From Reticulitermes speratus (Eukaryota; Arthropoda; Insecta; Blattodea; Rhinotermitidae), in assembly GCA_021186555.1 (NCBI GenBank), contig JAJKFL010000012.1:20347711-20411710 (forward strand): 64,000 nt of DNA, in the 5' to 3' direction. Positions 36,501 through 48,544 of this stretch are shown piece by piece. The stretch's first letter is position 1, and every line of letters begins with the position of its first letter. The position numbers were made by a program, and so were the translations under genes. A model generated the notes under the pieces. That model saw nothing but the letters and a program-made list of their open reading frames with translations, was not told the origin of the DNA and ran no database searches.

Positions 36501-36725
36501 CTTGGTCCATACTCTCAACAAGAATAATCAAGATGTCATTAGTGGCACTATATGCTTACAAATATCAACACTATGATAGGTATATTTTGAACTTCTTACA
36601 TCAGAGCACATGGAATTCCTGAAATTGGTTCAGTTTATTTATAAAGTGCTCCCTTCTCTCATTACAGAGCAGTAGCACATGCAGATCTTGTAATGGATTA
36701 CTGTAAAACAGCACTGGATATATAA
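30593..36725 (+). CDS. Unrecognised multi-exon gene (C-terminal 432 codons well supported)
   Basis: I do not recognise this protein. Five exons join in one frame across GT-AG introns: 32426-32558, 32594-33357, 34625-34767, 35608-35808 and 36668-36725 (stop TAA), 1299 nt in total. The product is hydrophilic, rich in Lys, Asn, Gln and Ser, with no signal peptide or membrane segment. The middle exon is low complexity, then a Ser/Pro stretch (VPSSTPSSPPFHC) and an acidic block (GSNSDTEDDKTALVDDSYPV). The C-terminus looks folded: SSSDADFLADMFDRTPQVYH, then RAVAHADLVMDYCKTALDI. Two upstream segments look coding: 30593-30833 (MNVDDLEDYTPLPRKYNKDE, then ELEERLSHKIKTTKTVSKRL) and 32180-32283 (VVPGHAIAFPYDLTSRPGLS). 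The first needs a one-base shift near 30655, and the second does not join 32426 in frame. So the 5' half is uncertain or damaged. Confidence 0.6.
33415..33557. repeat. Near-perfect hairpin or foldback MITE in an intron
   Basis: The left arm (TTCAGGCCTTCTGGGATGTG, then AGTTCCCAATGCTTTTAAAGAA) pairs with the right arm, whose reverse complement reads TTCAGGCCTTTTGGGATGTG, then GGTTCCCAATGATTTTAAAGAA. Arms are about 65-70 bp with a loop of only about 6 bp (about 33481-33486). It lies inside the 33358-34624 intron of the unrecognised gene. Confidence 0.85.
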
Positions 36726-38880
36726 CTGGATATATATCTCTCTAAAAGACATGAAGAACGGGAACCTTATAGTATGTGTATTTTCATAGGTACAATTCAA
36801 CAAATACTATATCTTCCTAAATTCAACATATATATTTGAAGTTACTACATTGCTATAAAGATATTTAAAATAATATGTAAATAGATAATATTTGCCACTT
36901 CATTGCACATATTCTTAAAATGGTGGAACATGTTGTTAGTTCCTTTTTCACATCTGAAGAAAAAGCAAGCCAACTAGCTGCCAGCATAGTACTATATTTT
37001 ATGTAGTGTTGTTCATTCAGACAGTATAGACTTATTCCAGAATTTAGCTTTCAAGGTGAGGAAATAAAGAAAGACTTTAATTTATGTTGTATAATCTCAA
37101 CCAGTATGACAATACCATTTACATACTTCCTGGCAAATTGAAAGACAAGACCAGTTGTGAATATGTTGTGTTTACACATGTTTCTTAACATTGTGTATGT
37201 TACAATTACAGTACTTCAGGGAACATGATGCAGAAACTTGTAAAGTACCAAACAAGGACCAAATTTATCAGACTATGATATGACCCTCAGCTATAACTCT
37301 TCATAGATGAATATTTACAAAAATTACTTCTCTAGATAACATTCTTGGGCACAGTTCTCTGGCTCAAATGTAATTTGTTTCCCCACACCCTCTTACGATG
37401 GTCAGTTTGTCAATCCACAGTAGACATTCCTAGTAAAACTTTCACCCTGTAACTGTTGATTGTCGTTTCTCCGCCCTCATACACATTCCTAAGAAATACT
37501 GAATTTTTTGGTTACTATATTATTACTACATAAGCATTAATTTTAAAATAGCAAAATGTACTGTTCTTGAGTACAGCAAGAGTATCTCTCACTTTCATGT
37601 AGTCTTCCATGATCACATTATGTTTAGTGGCACATTCTAAGTAAACATGCAATAAAATGGAACTTTTAAAACAAATTACTATCAATTTTCAATACAAACA
37701 AATACTGGATACCATACCTTAAATCAAGGGTCAATTTACGCAGACAAACCACATAACATCTCACAACCAGTGCATACCTAAAATCTGGGTATCACTTGAG
37801 TATCAATATGAGAATATATACTAAGTGTATGTCTGCTTCAAGCATATTTTCTTTTGAAGAATGGATGAGACATGGTAGCAAAGATTTCAGATATAGGGAT
37901 TCACATTTGATGGATGTTGCAACATTATGAAGTGTATCTCAAAAACACAGCCCTTACACCTCCAGAAATCTTAGAACAGGATAAAACGTGTGCAAGTAAC
38001 AGAAATATAATGACAACTGCCTTTAAAATACTATCATATTGATATACAGTCTTGTGCATATTTGAGTATCCACGTATGTCAATCTTTACTAAACATCCAT
38101 TTTCCCAGAAATGATTGAATGCCTTTTTTTAACTCCTTTTTTTCCCCCTTCATGAACATACCACTAAAATTCAAAGCCCATTTTTGAAAGAAAATAAATG
38201 TAAAAAGCAGGACTTGTCATATAGATAGATAAAAGTGGTGTGTCATAAAATGGACTTACATTTGGCATATGTTTTATATCATATTGTGAAGCGAACAGAA
38301 TGTGAGGCATTAGTCAAAATGCTGTGATGAGAATGGACACTTGCTTAATATGCTGGGTCCATGGTCAGATGTGCAGCATACCAAAGCATTTCGGGAAATC
38401 ATAACACAGAGATACTGTTAAATTTGTACAGAAAACTAACACAACACTCAATGCCAAAATTGTGTATCCTCACTCACAACTGAACTGGGAAATGCTGCAA
38501 CACACTACTTCTGGTTATTTCAGGGCTCAGCAGGTGACCTCACACACACACACACACACACAAACATACATACATATGAAAAGAATGAATTGTTTAATTC
38601 ACTGCTTACTAGTATGTCTGTACATTCTTTATTTTAGGTATATTACTAGGGTATATTATGTACAGCTGTTTGTCTTAATTTATTTTCTTCAGACATCATT
38701 ATTTCCTTTAATGTTCTCAGGTCAGATCCTTCATTCATTCCCTGTTTTCTCCTGTTGTTCTTGTTACTAATTCATATATTTACTCAAAACATTTTTTCAA
38801 AACAATAGCTATTCAGAGCTTAGCCAATACTGATGTACAAAACGTTGTTACAGGTGCCTTACTTTTCCAGTAATGTCTCT
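36726..38880. other. Intergenic region between convergent genes
   Basis: About 2.15 kb of AT-rich DNA between the stops of the plus-strand unrecognised gene and minus-strand ZMAT2. It holds a short AC microsatellite at about 38541-38562. No other coding sequence is supported. Confidence 0.5.
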
Positions 38881-41800
38881 TTATGAATTAAAAAACCAAG
38901 AAGTAAGAAAATCAGTGTTACTTTTTGATGATCCAAAACCAGAAAAGCCCATGACAGAAGCAAGTTCAGATTGTGTTTCATTCTGACTTTCCGTTTCTTC
39001 CTCAAGTTTACGTTTTCTCTCCTTACGCTTTTCTTTTCGATATTCTTTTAGTTTTTCTTCCTCTTCTCTTAATTCTTTCATTCTCTGCTCAATGTCATAA
39101 TCTTTTCTCTTTTCTTCAATCCTTTTCTTGTTAACTTCAAAACGTTTCTTCACCTGGTCAAGGGATGATCTTTCAACACGCATTGACATACCCAGGTTTC
39201 GTTGATCTGAGGAAAGAGCAAATGTTATTTACTGCAAATTTTTAGAATGCAGCATCTCACTGAAAGTGATGCTCATCAAGTACAATACACATGAGCATTA
39301 ACATCATGTGCCATTAAACAATACACTGTACATAAATATTTCTAACCATGCCATAACATCTGGAAGTATGCCGTCTTGTGACAAACTGAACCAGTGGTCC
39401 ATGCTTCAGTACACAAGAAATCGTGGAACTCATTATTGTGGACATCTTACAATAAATTTGTGAACAAAGGCACATATATCAAGGAGATGTGATAGTACGC
39501 AGTCTTTTTTTTCCTTATGGAGGATTTGACTAAGGAAGAGCTGTTGAACCACACACCTCACAGAAATAGTAAGAGACTTTATACCTAAAGGCAAAAGAAT
39601 CTGAGCATACAGAACCTTCAGTCATTGCTGGATTATGACATTTCTTGAAAGCACGAATGACCCATCATATTGGCAAGTTAATGCAGCAACTACAGCCAGA
39701 ACTGCACTATTTGTGGTACTGCCATGTTCTTATTTGAACTATCTATAAACTACCACACAATAAAGCATAAAGCAATGCCTTTACTATTTGTCTCATACAC
39801 AAGCAAAGTTTGATGTCTCATTCTTAAAAAAGAAAATGATTTCAAAAGATATGAAACAAAGTACAGATGTTAGATAGACCTCAGAGAAGAAGAGGGAAAT
39901 TAATCAATTAAGAAGGAATAATAAGAGTGACAAGTTTATTCTATAATTTTTAAATCGAGGCAGTTACAAATGTTCAGCATGAAACAGTGGAGGGGATGCT
40001 GCAATATAACATACAATTTTGGTAGGAAAGACTCCTGGAAGACAGACATGAAAAATGGGACATTAAAATAAAAATAGCTTTCAGAGAAAGGTTGCAAACT
40101 GGACGCAGTTTGCGGCTTTCTAGTTTGTGTGTCGAACCTTCAGATACTACTGCCAGTGAGGTATGGATAGATATATGGTGGTATGTACTCAATTAGACAG
40201 TAGACTGGTTAGTTACACATTGATGAAATTACCATTTACACTTTTTGAATTATTACAAGAAAATAGATTTATTTGAAAACAGTATGGGACATACGTTTCT
40301 TCCCATTGATGTGGTCCAGAAAGTTTATGGAATCCTTTACAACACAGTCACAAACATTGCAATAGTACCTGAAATGAAACAATTTATTGTTAGCAGTTAA
40401 TACATTTTAACGTCTAAATGCACAATATTTACATTTTTACCTGTTACCAGTTCAAATTACTATGAAATACCAATTTTCTACTTCTCTGGGAGTAATAAAT
40501 TTATTGCATGAAATTGTTTTATTGTTTGAAAATAATAAGCATGACAATGGTGTGGATCTTCAGGTTATGAGACAAGCAAGTCTTCAAAAGATGAGCCTCT
40601 AACAATGATGATTTAATGAAGGAGTGGATAAACTTCATTTTCTGTTTTGTACACATTTTTGTTCATCTGCTGAATCCCTTTATAAGCTACAAAGATTTAG
40701 CTTACCCTCCAGTTTGTGATGAAGGTGTGTTTTTTGTAATTACTACACTCTTCCCAAGTTTTGACTCAAGATCTACTCTGTAATCCCTTTGACGAAGTAA
40801 TTCACGTTTGACAGGTGGCTGTTTCTGCTTTGCTTTCTCCTGGGCATCCAATTCTTCTTGTATTCTCTCAGCTGCCAAACGCTCATATTCATCACGGTCC
40901 CATTTACGTCGATGGTCTTCAAATTTCTAAAGAAAAACAGTTACATGTTTTTACTTTACTGACAAACAGATTATCTGTTGCAGTGCTGGTGTTCTTAGGT
41001 GCTCATCATTTATACTGCATAAGCTATAATTTCAATCACCATGATATTTTGCATTAATGGAAATATATGGTAAAACACCAAACCATGTCAACCTCAAAGG
41101 CCTCAATGTGCACATTTCATCAACACACACACATGATATACTGACCTGCATTTTAAATTTCAATATTTTTGGTTTGAAGTGCACATATAGTGTTGTTTTA
41201 CATTTGCATAATTTTCTCATTACTTTATTTATTCAAAATTCTATCATAATTACTTATTGTACTAGAGGGATATTATTTTATCTGACAACTTGCATCAGTC
41301 TTAACAGACTGTTTCACATGACAGTAGGCAGCCCAGCACTTGCTACTATTCCAAACTGTGGTGAGAACTAAGTATCAGGTTTCTAATAACCATATTTAAA
41401 GAAGGCATTGGAAATGTTTTCCTTTGGCTCACAAACATGTCACAACATCTAACAAACACACTGTTCACAGAATGTCAAAGTTTTATAAGTTACACAAGCT
41501 AAATGTGACTAGCAGCACTTGTCAGATAAAATAATGTCCCTAAATAAACACAACTTACAAGCCTCAGACTTACAATTTTTGATTAAGTTGCATTACAACT
41601 GCACATTCTGCCATACATCTCTTATTAACTTCCCACTTATGAGCCACAATTTCAATATTTTTTGTTTTCGATAAATGCAATGGGATGTAATTAGTGGAAT
41701 GGTTATACACAGTGTATAGAGCATAACCATGAAGCAGCAATTTGCCAGTTGCACCTAAAGTAACTGTTATTACTATGGATGTATGATGGACTTTTGTTGA

Positions 41801-42949
41801 TGATGGGTATCGTAACATAAATGTAGCAATATACAGATGTATCAGAAGTATCTTATTCACACCTACTTCACAACAGAAGAAATCTAATCCATAAGGAAAA
41901 TGCTTAACACACAGACATTCATTAATTAATATTTAGCATCCATTAATGAACCATAATTACATCTTCTGAAAATCTAATATCTGCATAATAACCTTTGGTT
42001 TTAGAAATGTGAAATACTGTACACAACATGAAGAAAATTGTTGGGAGGACGAGTCCTGAAGAAACAAATGTGAACCTGGTACCCGTAATATAGATGCCTA
42101 CATTTCATCTCAAGTGTAACTTTCACTGACATTAACATGTCACTAACTTCATACTATACTTTGCTGGGCTCAAGAAAATGATCACCACTCACCACGTGTG
42201 AGTTAACATGTTATTTGTGAGTAATGGGTTAAAGCGATGAAAGTTATAATCTGGTGTAAGTTAATCCATCTGTGAAGGATTAAAGAACTAGTCTGAGCAT
42301 GTATCATACATGTTCCATACATAAGAACACTATATAGAGTGTTGATGCAGCTTCTTGGGTCTCATACATGAATCGTGTGTCAGCAAGTTTCCGCAAATCA
42401 AATGATGGTGTCCTGGATTTTTACACCGTGCAGAGTAATGTGCTCCGACATTTCAGAGGAACGTGCTGTCTCCATCTTCAAGGAGACTGCATTTGGTTCA
42501 AGTGGATGCTGAAGTGTTTGGGAAAAGAAGATGTGTTGCTTACATACGAAAGTTTCCAATATTCTGGCAAATCAGAGCTATGGAAATGGTAGAGAGGTTA
42601 GCTTCTACGAGGCTTATTGCCATGAAACCAAAAATTCCCATTTAAAGCCACCTTTTAAACCATATTTTTGTAAATCTGTGAACAGAATCATGTACGTCAC
42701 GGGCACATACTAGTGTACATGTAGTTAGATCCCTCTACAGCAGTTTGGTTGTATCAAATATGGACCGTAAAGTTAGGTTACAACATACAACTTGTAGCTC
42801 AAATAAACAAAATCAACTCCATGGTAAAGCATATATTAATATTCTGATTTTGGCCAACTATAACTAAAGGTAAATTAGCAGTAACTATTTGATATTACAT
42901 TGGTAACAATGTTAAATTGCATTTTAATTCCCACCTCTTTCGTCGCCAT
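38881..42949 (-). CDS. ZMAT2: ZMAT2 / Snu23, U4/U6.U5 tri-snRNP zinc-finger protein
   Basis: A spliceosome component in the nucleus, brought in with the U4/U6.U5 tri-snRNP. Four coding exons on the minus strand are 42949-42935, 40926-40706, 40368-40295 and 39206-38881, totalling 636 nt or 211 residues (human ZMAT2 is about 199). The start is MATKE. Exon 2 has [40 protein letters not shown] and [11 protein letters not shown]. Exon 3 holds the zinc finger [20 protein letters not shown] with two Cys and two His counting HQR. Exon 4 has [20 protein letters not shown], a long charged Lys/Glu helix and the conserved ending [11 protein letters not shown]. Joins near 40706/40368 and 40295/39206 keep the frame. 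The exon 1 donor (GAG/GTGGGA) is weak, so the first five residues are less certain. The gene shares a 5' region with FHIP1. Confidence 0.95.
39207..40294 (-). other. ZMAT2 intron 3
   Basis: Intron of about 1.1 kb with GTATGT donor and TCAG acceptor on the minus strand. Nothing else is recognised in it. Confidence 0.8.
40927..42934 (-). other. ZMAT2 intron 1
   Basis: Intron of about 2 kb, AT-rich, ending TTTCTTTAG before [10 protein letters not shown]. No transposon or RNA gene is recognised in it. Confidence 0.65.
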
Positions 42950-43580
42950 GTTCAGCACATTACAAAATCTCCACCGCAAAGCTAACACCTTAATATTTAT
43001 CAAAATCACTTATTAAAGAATACAATAAAACTGATTAATTAGCTTTTTGCCGTTACATTGTTTTTGCAGTATTAATAGTCATATGTATCCTTCCTTGCTT
43101 TGACATTATTTGTTTACTTGTAACATTGAGATGTCATCGGTGGTAATGGCGGAGTGGATATTTGGGAGGTACGGGACAGAGACAGAAATTAATATTTTTG
43201 GAACCTTTTTCTTTCCGTATTATGAAAGGTACATAGCTCAAAAATGGAATATGTAGAATTAGTAAGCGCGTAGTATTTTGTAAATAATAAGTTCGTCTGA
43301 ATTTATGTTACATGCTAACTATTAGTCGTTTACTGTATCTACATCGTGTAGGCGTAGCCAATTCTGAGGCGCAAACAGCTCTTAAAATTCAGGAACTGAT
43401 AAAACAAGTATGTATTATGTTGATACGAATAGTTTACTAATCTCCAATACTGTAGGTACAATGTAGAGAATACGCGGATATCAGTTGATATGTTAATTCA
43501 TGTTGTCAGTAACTTCTGTTAATGTGTGTGCATGGTGTTGCGATTTCAGGATGCCTAGAACAGTTTGCAGTTAACGAAAT
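42950..43580. promoter_or_regulatory. Shared 5' region between ZMAT2 and FHIP1
   Basis: The start codons of the two divergent genes are 631 bp apart. The region must hold both promoters and probably a 5' UTR intron of FHIP1, since a good acceptor (GCGATTTCAG) ends at 43549. I see no clear TATA box. Housekeeping promoters often lack one. Confidence 0.55.
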
Positions 43581-46500
43581 ATGAGTTGGCTACGCAACAG
43601 CCCTTTAAGGGCAAGTTTTGGGAAACGCAGGCCATCCAACTCTCCACCGAAAGATTGTGATCCCACTGCATGTTATGACAGTTTCAAAAAGCATTGGCAG
43701 CAAACATACGAAATCATAGAAAGAACACAAGTAAGTGTAAGGTCTGTATCTTAACGTGATGCAGCCTCTAGCGCTCATCTCTTGATTGTTTGCCAGAAAG
43801 TAAAATGGTCTGGGAGCATCATATAAGTGAGTATATTCACTGATAAATATGTAGTACTACATGTATAGTATTAGTGAAGTGTGGTACAGTGATTGTTATG
43901 TATGTATGTAGTACAGACATATCATGGTTATGAAGCTGCTGATGGATCTTTGATTGAGAATATTTTGATGTGTATGCAACTCTAGTCATTTTAAAACAGC
44001 AGTAAAACAACCAGTATTGTTACTAAAGAGGCGTTCATTTAGTATGGGTTTTTGACCCAACTAGTCAGAAATATTGCACTCATTTATCTGTTACATGGCT
44101 AGATTTAAAACTGTCCAGTTTGGTTCAAATAACACCACTTTATAAGCTTTATGGTTTTTGAGTCTTTTACTATATTTATGATGGATACTCTGACAGTTGC
44201 TGGTATAGTATGCTGTCCTATTTGGTTAAGGGTTAAAGTTAGTGTGTTGAACATTTTTACAGTCTGTCACTCTGTTTCATGTTTCTCACACTCCTCTTTC
44301 ATTTTCTTTAGTTGAGACATGACACCAAACTAGAGCAGTACACATATATTCCAGTGTTGAATGCAAATTGTCAGGGCAGTTTCCATTTGCATACATTTTG
44401 TCACAGAGCAAGTTGGCAAAAGAACTAATGCTTCTCAGCTGTATTTTGGAGAAGCCTGTTTTGAACCTTGTCTGGGGCATTGACTGCCATGGCTGATATT
44501 TATTTGGTTTTCCTCTGTTCATGTAAATTAGGCCATGAGCGCTGCCTTCCATATCCTTGCCACTTCATTATAATCCAATTATTTGACACTGTGTAGTCTT
44601 GAGATACTGACAGCATTGTTAAATAAGTTAAAAATATATAACAAAATATGGCACATATAGATTTATTGTGTTTCTGATAAATTTGTGTTGAGTTTTGAAG
44701 TTTTTGTTGTGAGTGGTGGTCAGATGACGGTCTTGTGGATTCTTGCACTGCATAGCATAGTAAGTTGGTACAAGCTCATTATCATACATGGTATAAGAAT
44801 GCAGGAGACCATCATTTGAAATTAGGTACAGTTAATTTAATTAATTTAGTTTAGTATTATATTAGTACATTTATTGACTCTGGACTGGTTGATCAGGGTT
44901 TGATTATCAGCAGCAACAGCAGTTATTTTTCTATCTGCTACTATGTCTAGACTGGCTCTGGGGCCCATCCACCCCCCTATGGGAACCATCCAGCCCCCTA
45001 ATGCATGCAGAGTTTACCTTCACTTCCCATACATTTTGATGGTGGGGATCTTAACTGTCTTCTATTCTTAACCTTTATCCTACCAGAGTGGGTATTAAAA
45101 TTTTTGCGCAGGTTTATGAACATGGCGTTATTTGAACAGAAAAAGATAAAATTATGAAATAAACTGCATTTTTTGGACAATAAAACAGATTATGCAGCAT
45201 GTCTTAGAAATGCAGTAAATTTCCTTGTTGCCAAAATATATAAAATGAATTTCTAAGGGTCTTATCCTATGTGTGTTTGCATATATGAACACAGGTCTTT
45301 AACACAGTAGAACTTGGTGAACTTAAAAGTGTTCTGACCCTTGTAATATATAGGGACATGTTGTGCCTGAAAATTATTGCAATTCACTTCCCATTGGCTC
45401 ATTTATGCTATATAAACATTCTCACACACTGGCTAGCTTCCACATTGCTTACTGGCAGTTGTTGCTTATCTTATGATACATCATATGATTTTATGATACA
45501 AATGCAGAATACAGACACTAAAGGAAGTGTCATGTGAATTCAGACAACAGTTTAGAAATGCATGGAAATTTTTTGAGCAGCCTGTTTCAGTCTAGACAGT
45601 AAGAAAATGCACAGAGGACACATGCATACCAAATCCATGTAAGACAGCTGTGGTTCACATACTCTGCAGCACCGGTCATGAAGCAAGAGTGAATTTTGTG
45701 CACAGTTACTTTATGGGGTGCATGATGGAGAACTAGATCCCACACTTGTTTGTTTAGTGGTGAAACTTGGTTTTAACTCGGTCAATATGTGAACTGTCAG
45801 AATAACAGGTTTTCTGTGTTAATCCATGAATTGCCATTACATATGTTAAAGTTGGTGTGTTGTGTGATGTGAGTGCAATTTAGATTATTTCTGTTCTTGG
45901 ACTGTAACTTCACACATACATGTTACATTCAGAGACCATTTGTACCATGTTCCCCAATGTCTTAATTGTTTGGTTCATCACAGGTTTAATTCAACGGGAC
46001 ACTTTGTTTATATATTTTACACAGTTTGAAAGGCATTTCACAGTTTGCTATGAATTTATTCATAATCAGTTGTCATTTATGTAGCAAATGTATGTGGAGG
46101 ACTGTACTTACAGTTCTTTCTGAAATACCCTCAGAACATTGTGTGACATTAGCAAAATGAATGTAATAAGTCACATGCAAGGCCATAAGAGGTTTATAAC
46201 ATTACCATTAATAGATTTCAGGAGCTGTCAGAGAAGATCTCTGCCTTAATACCACATTCATAACTCATGGAACATTATTTAAGCCACATGATGTTTATAC
46301 ACAGATGAAACAAAGTAATTACAACTCTTAGCTAGAAATGTAAAAGTGGTAATTAATATGTTGCTGTGAACCAACTGAAGTATTCTCTTTGGCATTTAAG
46401 TGAGGGATTCTCTTTTCCTGTTTGTGTGTGTGAACATTTACAGGAGGTTAAACCCAGTTAACTAATATCATGGAGTACAGTCATATTTTGTGTAAGAGGG

Positions 46501-48495
46501 ATGCTTTCTTATTTTCATTTTTTTACTTTCAGCCACCTAATGGTTTTCCTATTCAGGATGATGTGTTGGGTGTTGTCAATCATTTGGGTCAGATGGTGGC
46601 ATTTCTGCTGCTAGAGTTACGGACGACTGGAAATAGTCCAAGCAATGAAAATGGCCAGTCTTGCTCATGTTTGGATTTTCTTCTCAGTGAGAACTTGTTA
46701 GACAAGCTGTTTGCATGGAGCATGCACACTGGGAGGTATGGTACCACAGGAATATGGCCCTAGAGATGGAGTGAATCTTGTTCAAAACAATATTCAATAG
46801 TCTAATATAACTTATGTTAGACTAATTATTTAATATTGTTTTGAATATTTTTCTGAAGACACAGTGGGACAAATTATATTAAGGAGTGAATCTTATCCTT
46901 ATAATTGAGTGAATGCTTCCAAGTTTTTGAGTAATTGACTTTAATACTAATTACACGTTCATACACATATGTACTGTTTTCAGTGTATAACACATTTAAA
47001 GTAGTTTAAACATCTTACTAGTTCTCTTTTCCTGACTTCCAACTGCAAGTGAAGTGGATGGACATGTCCACTGGGCTCAGAAAATTTTAGAAAATCTGGT
47101 ATCCAGACAGCTGTTCATTAGAGGAATGTAAATTAAGGAAGAGATAATGACAAAGAAAAGTTACATCGAAAATACAGATCGGTCTTTTAAGACTTATGAG
47201 TTGTATGTATGTTAACTTCTTTGGATGTGGTTTTCTATTTTTTCTGTGCCCTAAGTGACTGAGTGAGATTGCCAGAGCTCCAAAAGCTGTCTTCCAGACA
47301 CTGAACAGAACGTTAGTCATGAGCAAAAATTTTCCTGACACCACAGGTAGTTGAGTGACTATAGTTTTGGTCTGTACACATTAGTACTACATGCATGCAC
47401 ACACACATCAACATTTCTATGCTGATGTGCACACAGATGTGATATTTGTGTCTGATTAAATGTATTTTGCAAAAGTAATGCTAAGTTTAATGGTAGTTCA
47501 CTGTGTTCTTTAGATATGGAAATGCCATCCGTTTGGAGCAGCTCAAGCTATATGAATTGCTGGTTAGTCATTCTCGTCACCAGTTGCTAGTCCATGAACC
47601 ATTCATCCGCCCATTACTTAGACTTCTCGCTTCATGTGCTGGTGAAGTTTTTCCTGTTGAACTGGAAAAGAGGCTTGTTGTGTTGCTCAACCAACTTTGT
47701 GTCTCACTGATGCAAAACATTGAGCTGCTTGACCTCTTTTTCTATGCCTCTGCAGATCAAGGTCCAGCCAAGTAAGTGAAAATAAATGTACTGATTTAAT
47801 TTTCATTACTCATGTCAGCTGTCACTAGTCAAGGTTAAAGATGAGCATCACATGAATAATTTGAATTAATATTTGAACACTTGGAAGGAATTTATTTCTC
47901 ATTCTGTGACTGTCTTGTCTTCTTGTATAGATGTGATGTGATACAGAGAGTATTTTTATCGCTGACCTGAGCACCGCAGCTGTCATGGGATGTCATGGTG
48001 GATACAGGCTTTCTGTGTGATAAAGCTGCCTTGCTCTGGTGTGTGTTAACAGATGCTCTCTGTACATTATGTATCATCAAATACAGTATGGATGACCATT
48101 GTGATCTGTACTCATCACGGATTGTTAGGGTCATCAACTCTAGAATGGTGAGATGGATTGGGACATGTGACACATGGGGGAGAAGAGAAATGTTTACAGG
48201 GCTTTTGTTTGAAAACCTGAAAGAAAGAGACACCTAACAAAAGGTGGGAGGATAATATTGAAATGGATCTTAAAGAAATAGGATGGGAGGATGGCTTTGT
48301 TTATCTGGCTGAGGAGAAGGGCAGGTGGTGGGCTGTATTGAAAATGGGTACTGAACCTTTGGGCTGCATAAAGTGAAGGGAATTTCTTGACTGGGTGAGG
48401 TACTGTTAGCTCCTCAAGAAGGACACTTTTCCATGGAGTTACTTGGTTAGTTAGTAATGATAGCGTATGATACACACACACACACGCGCGCACAA

Positions 48496-48544
<49 letters not shown>

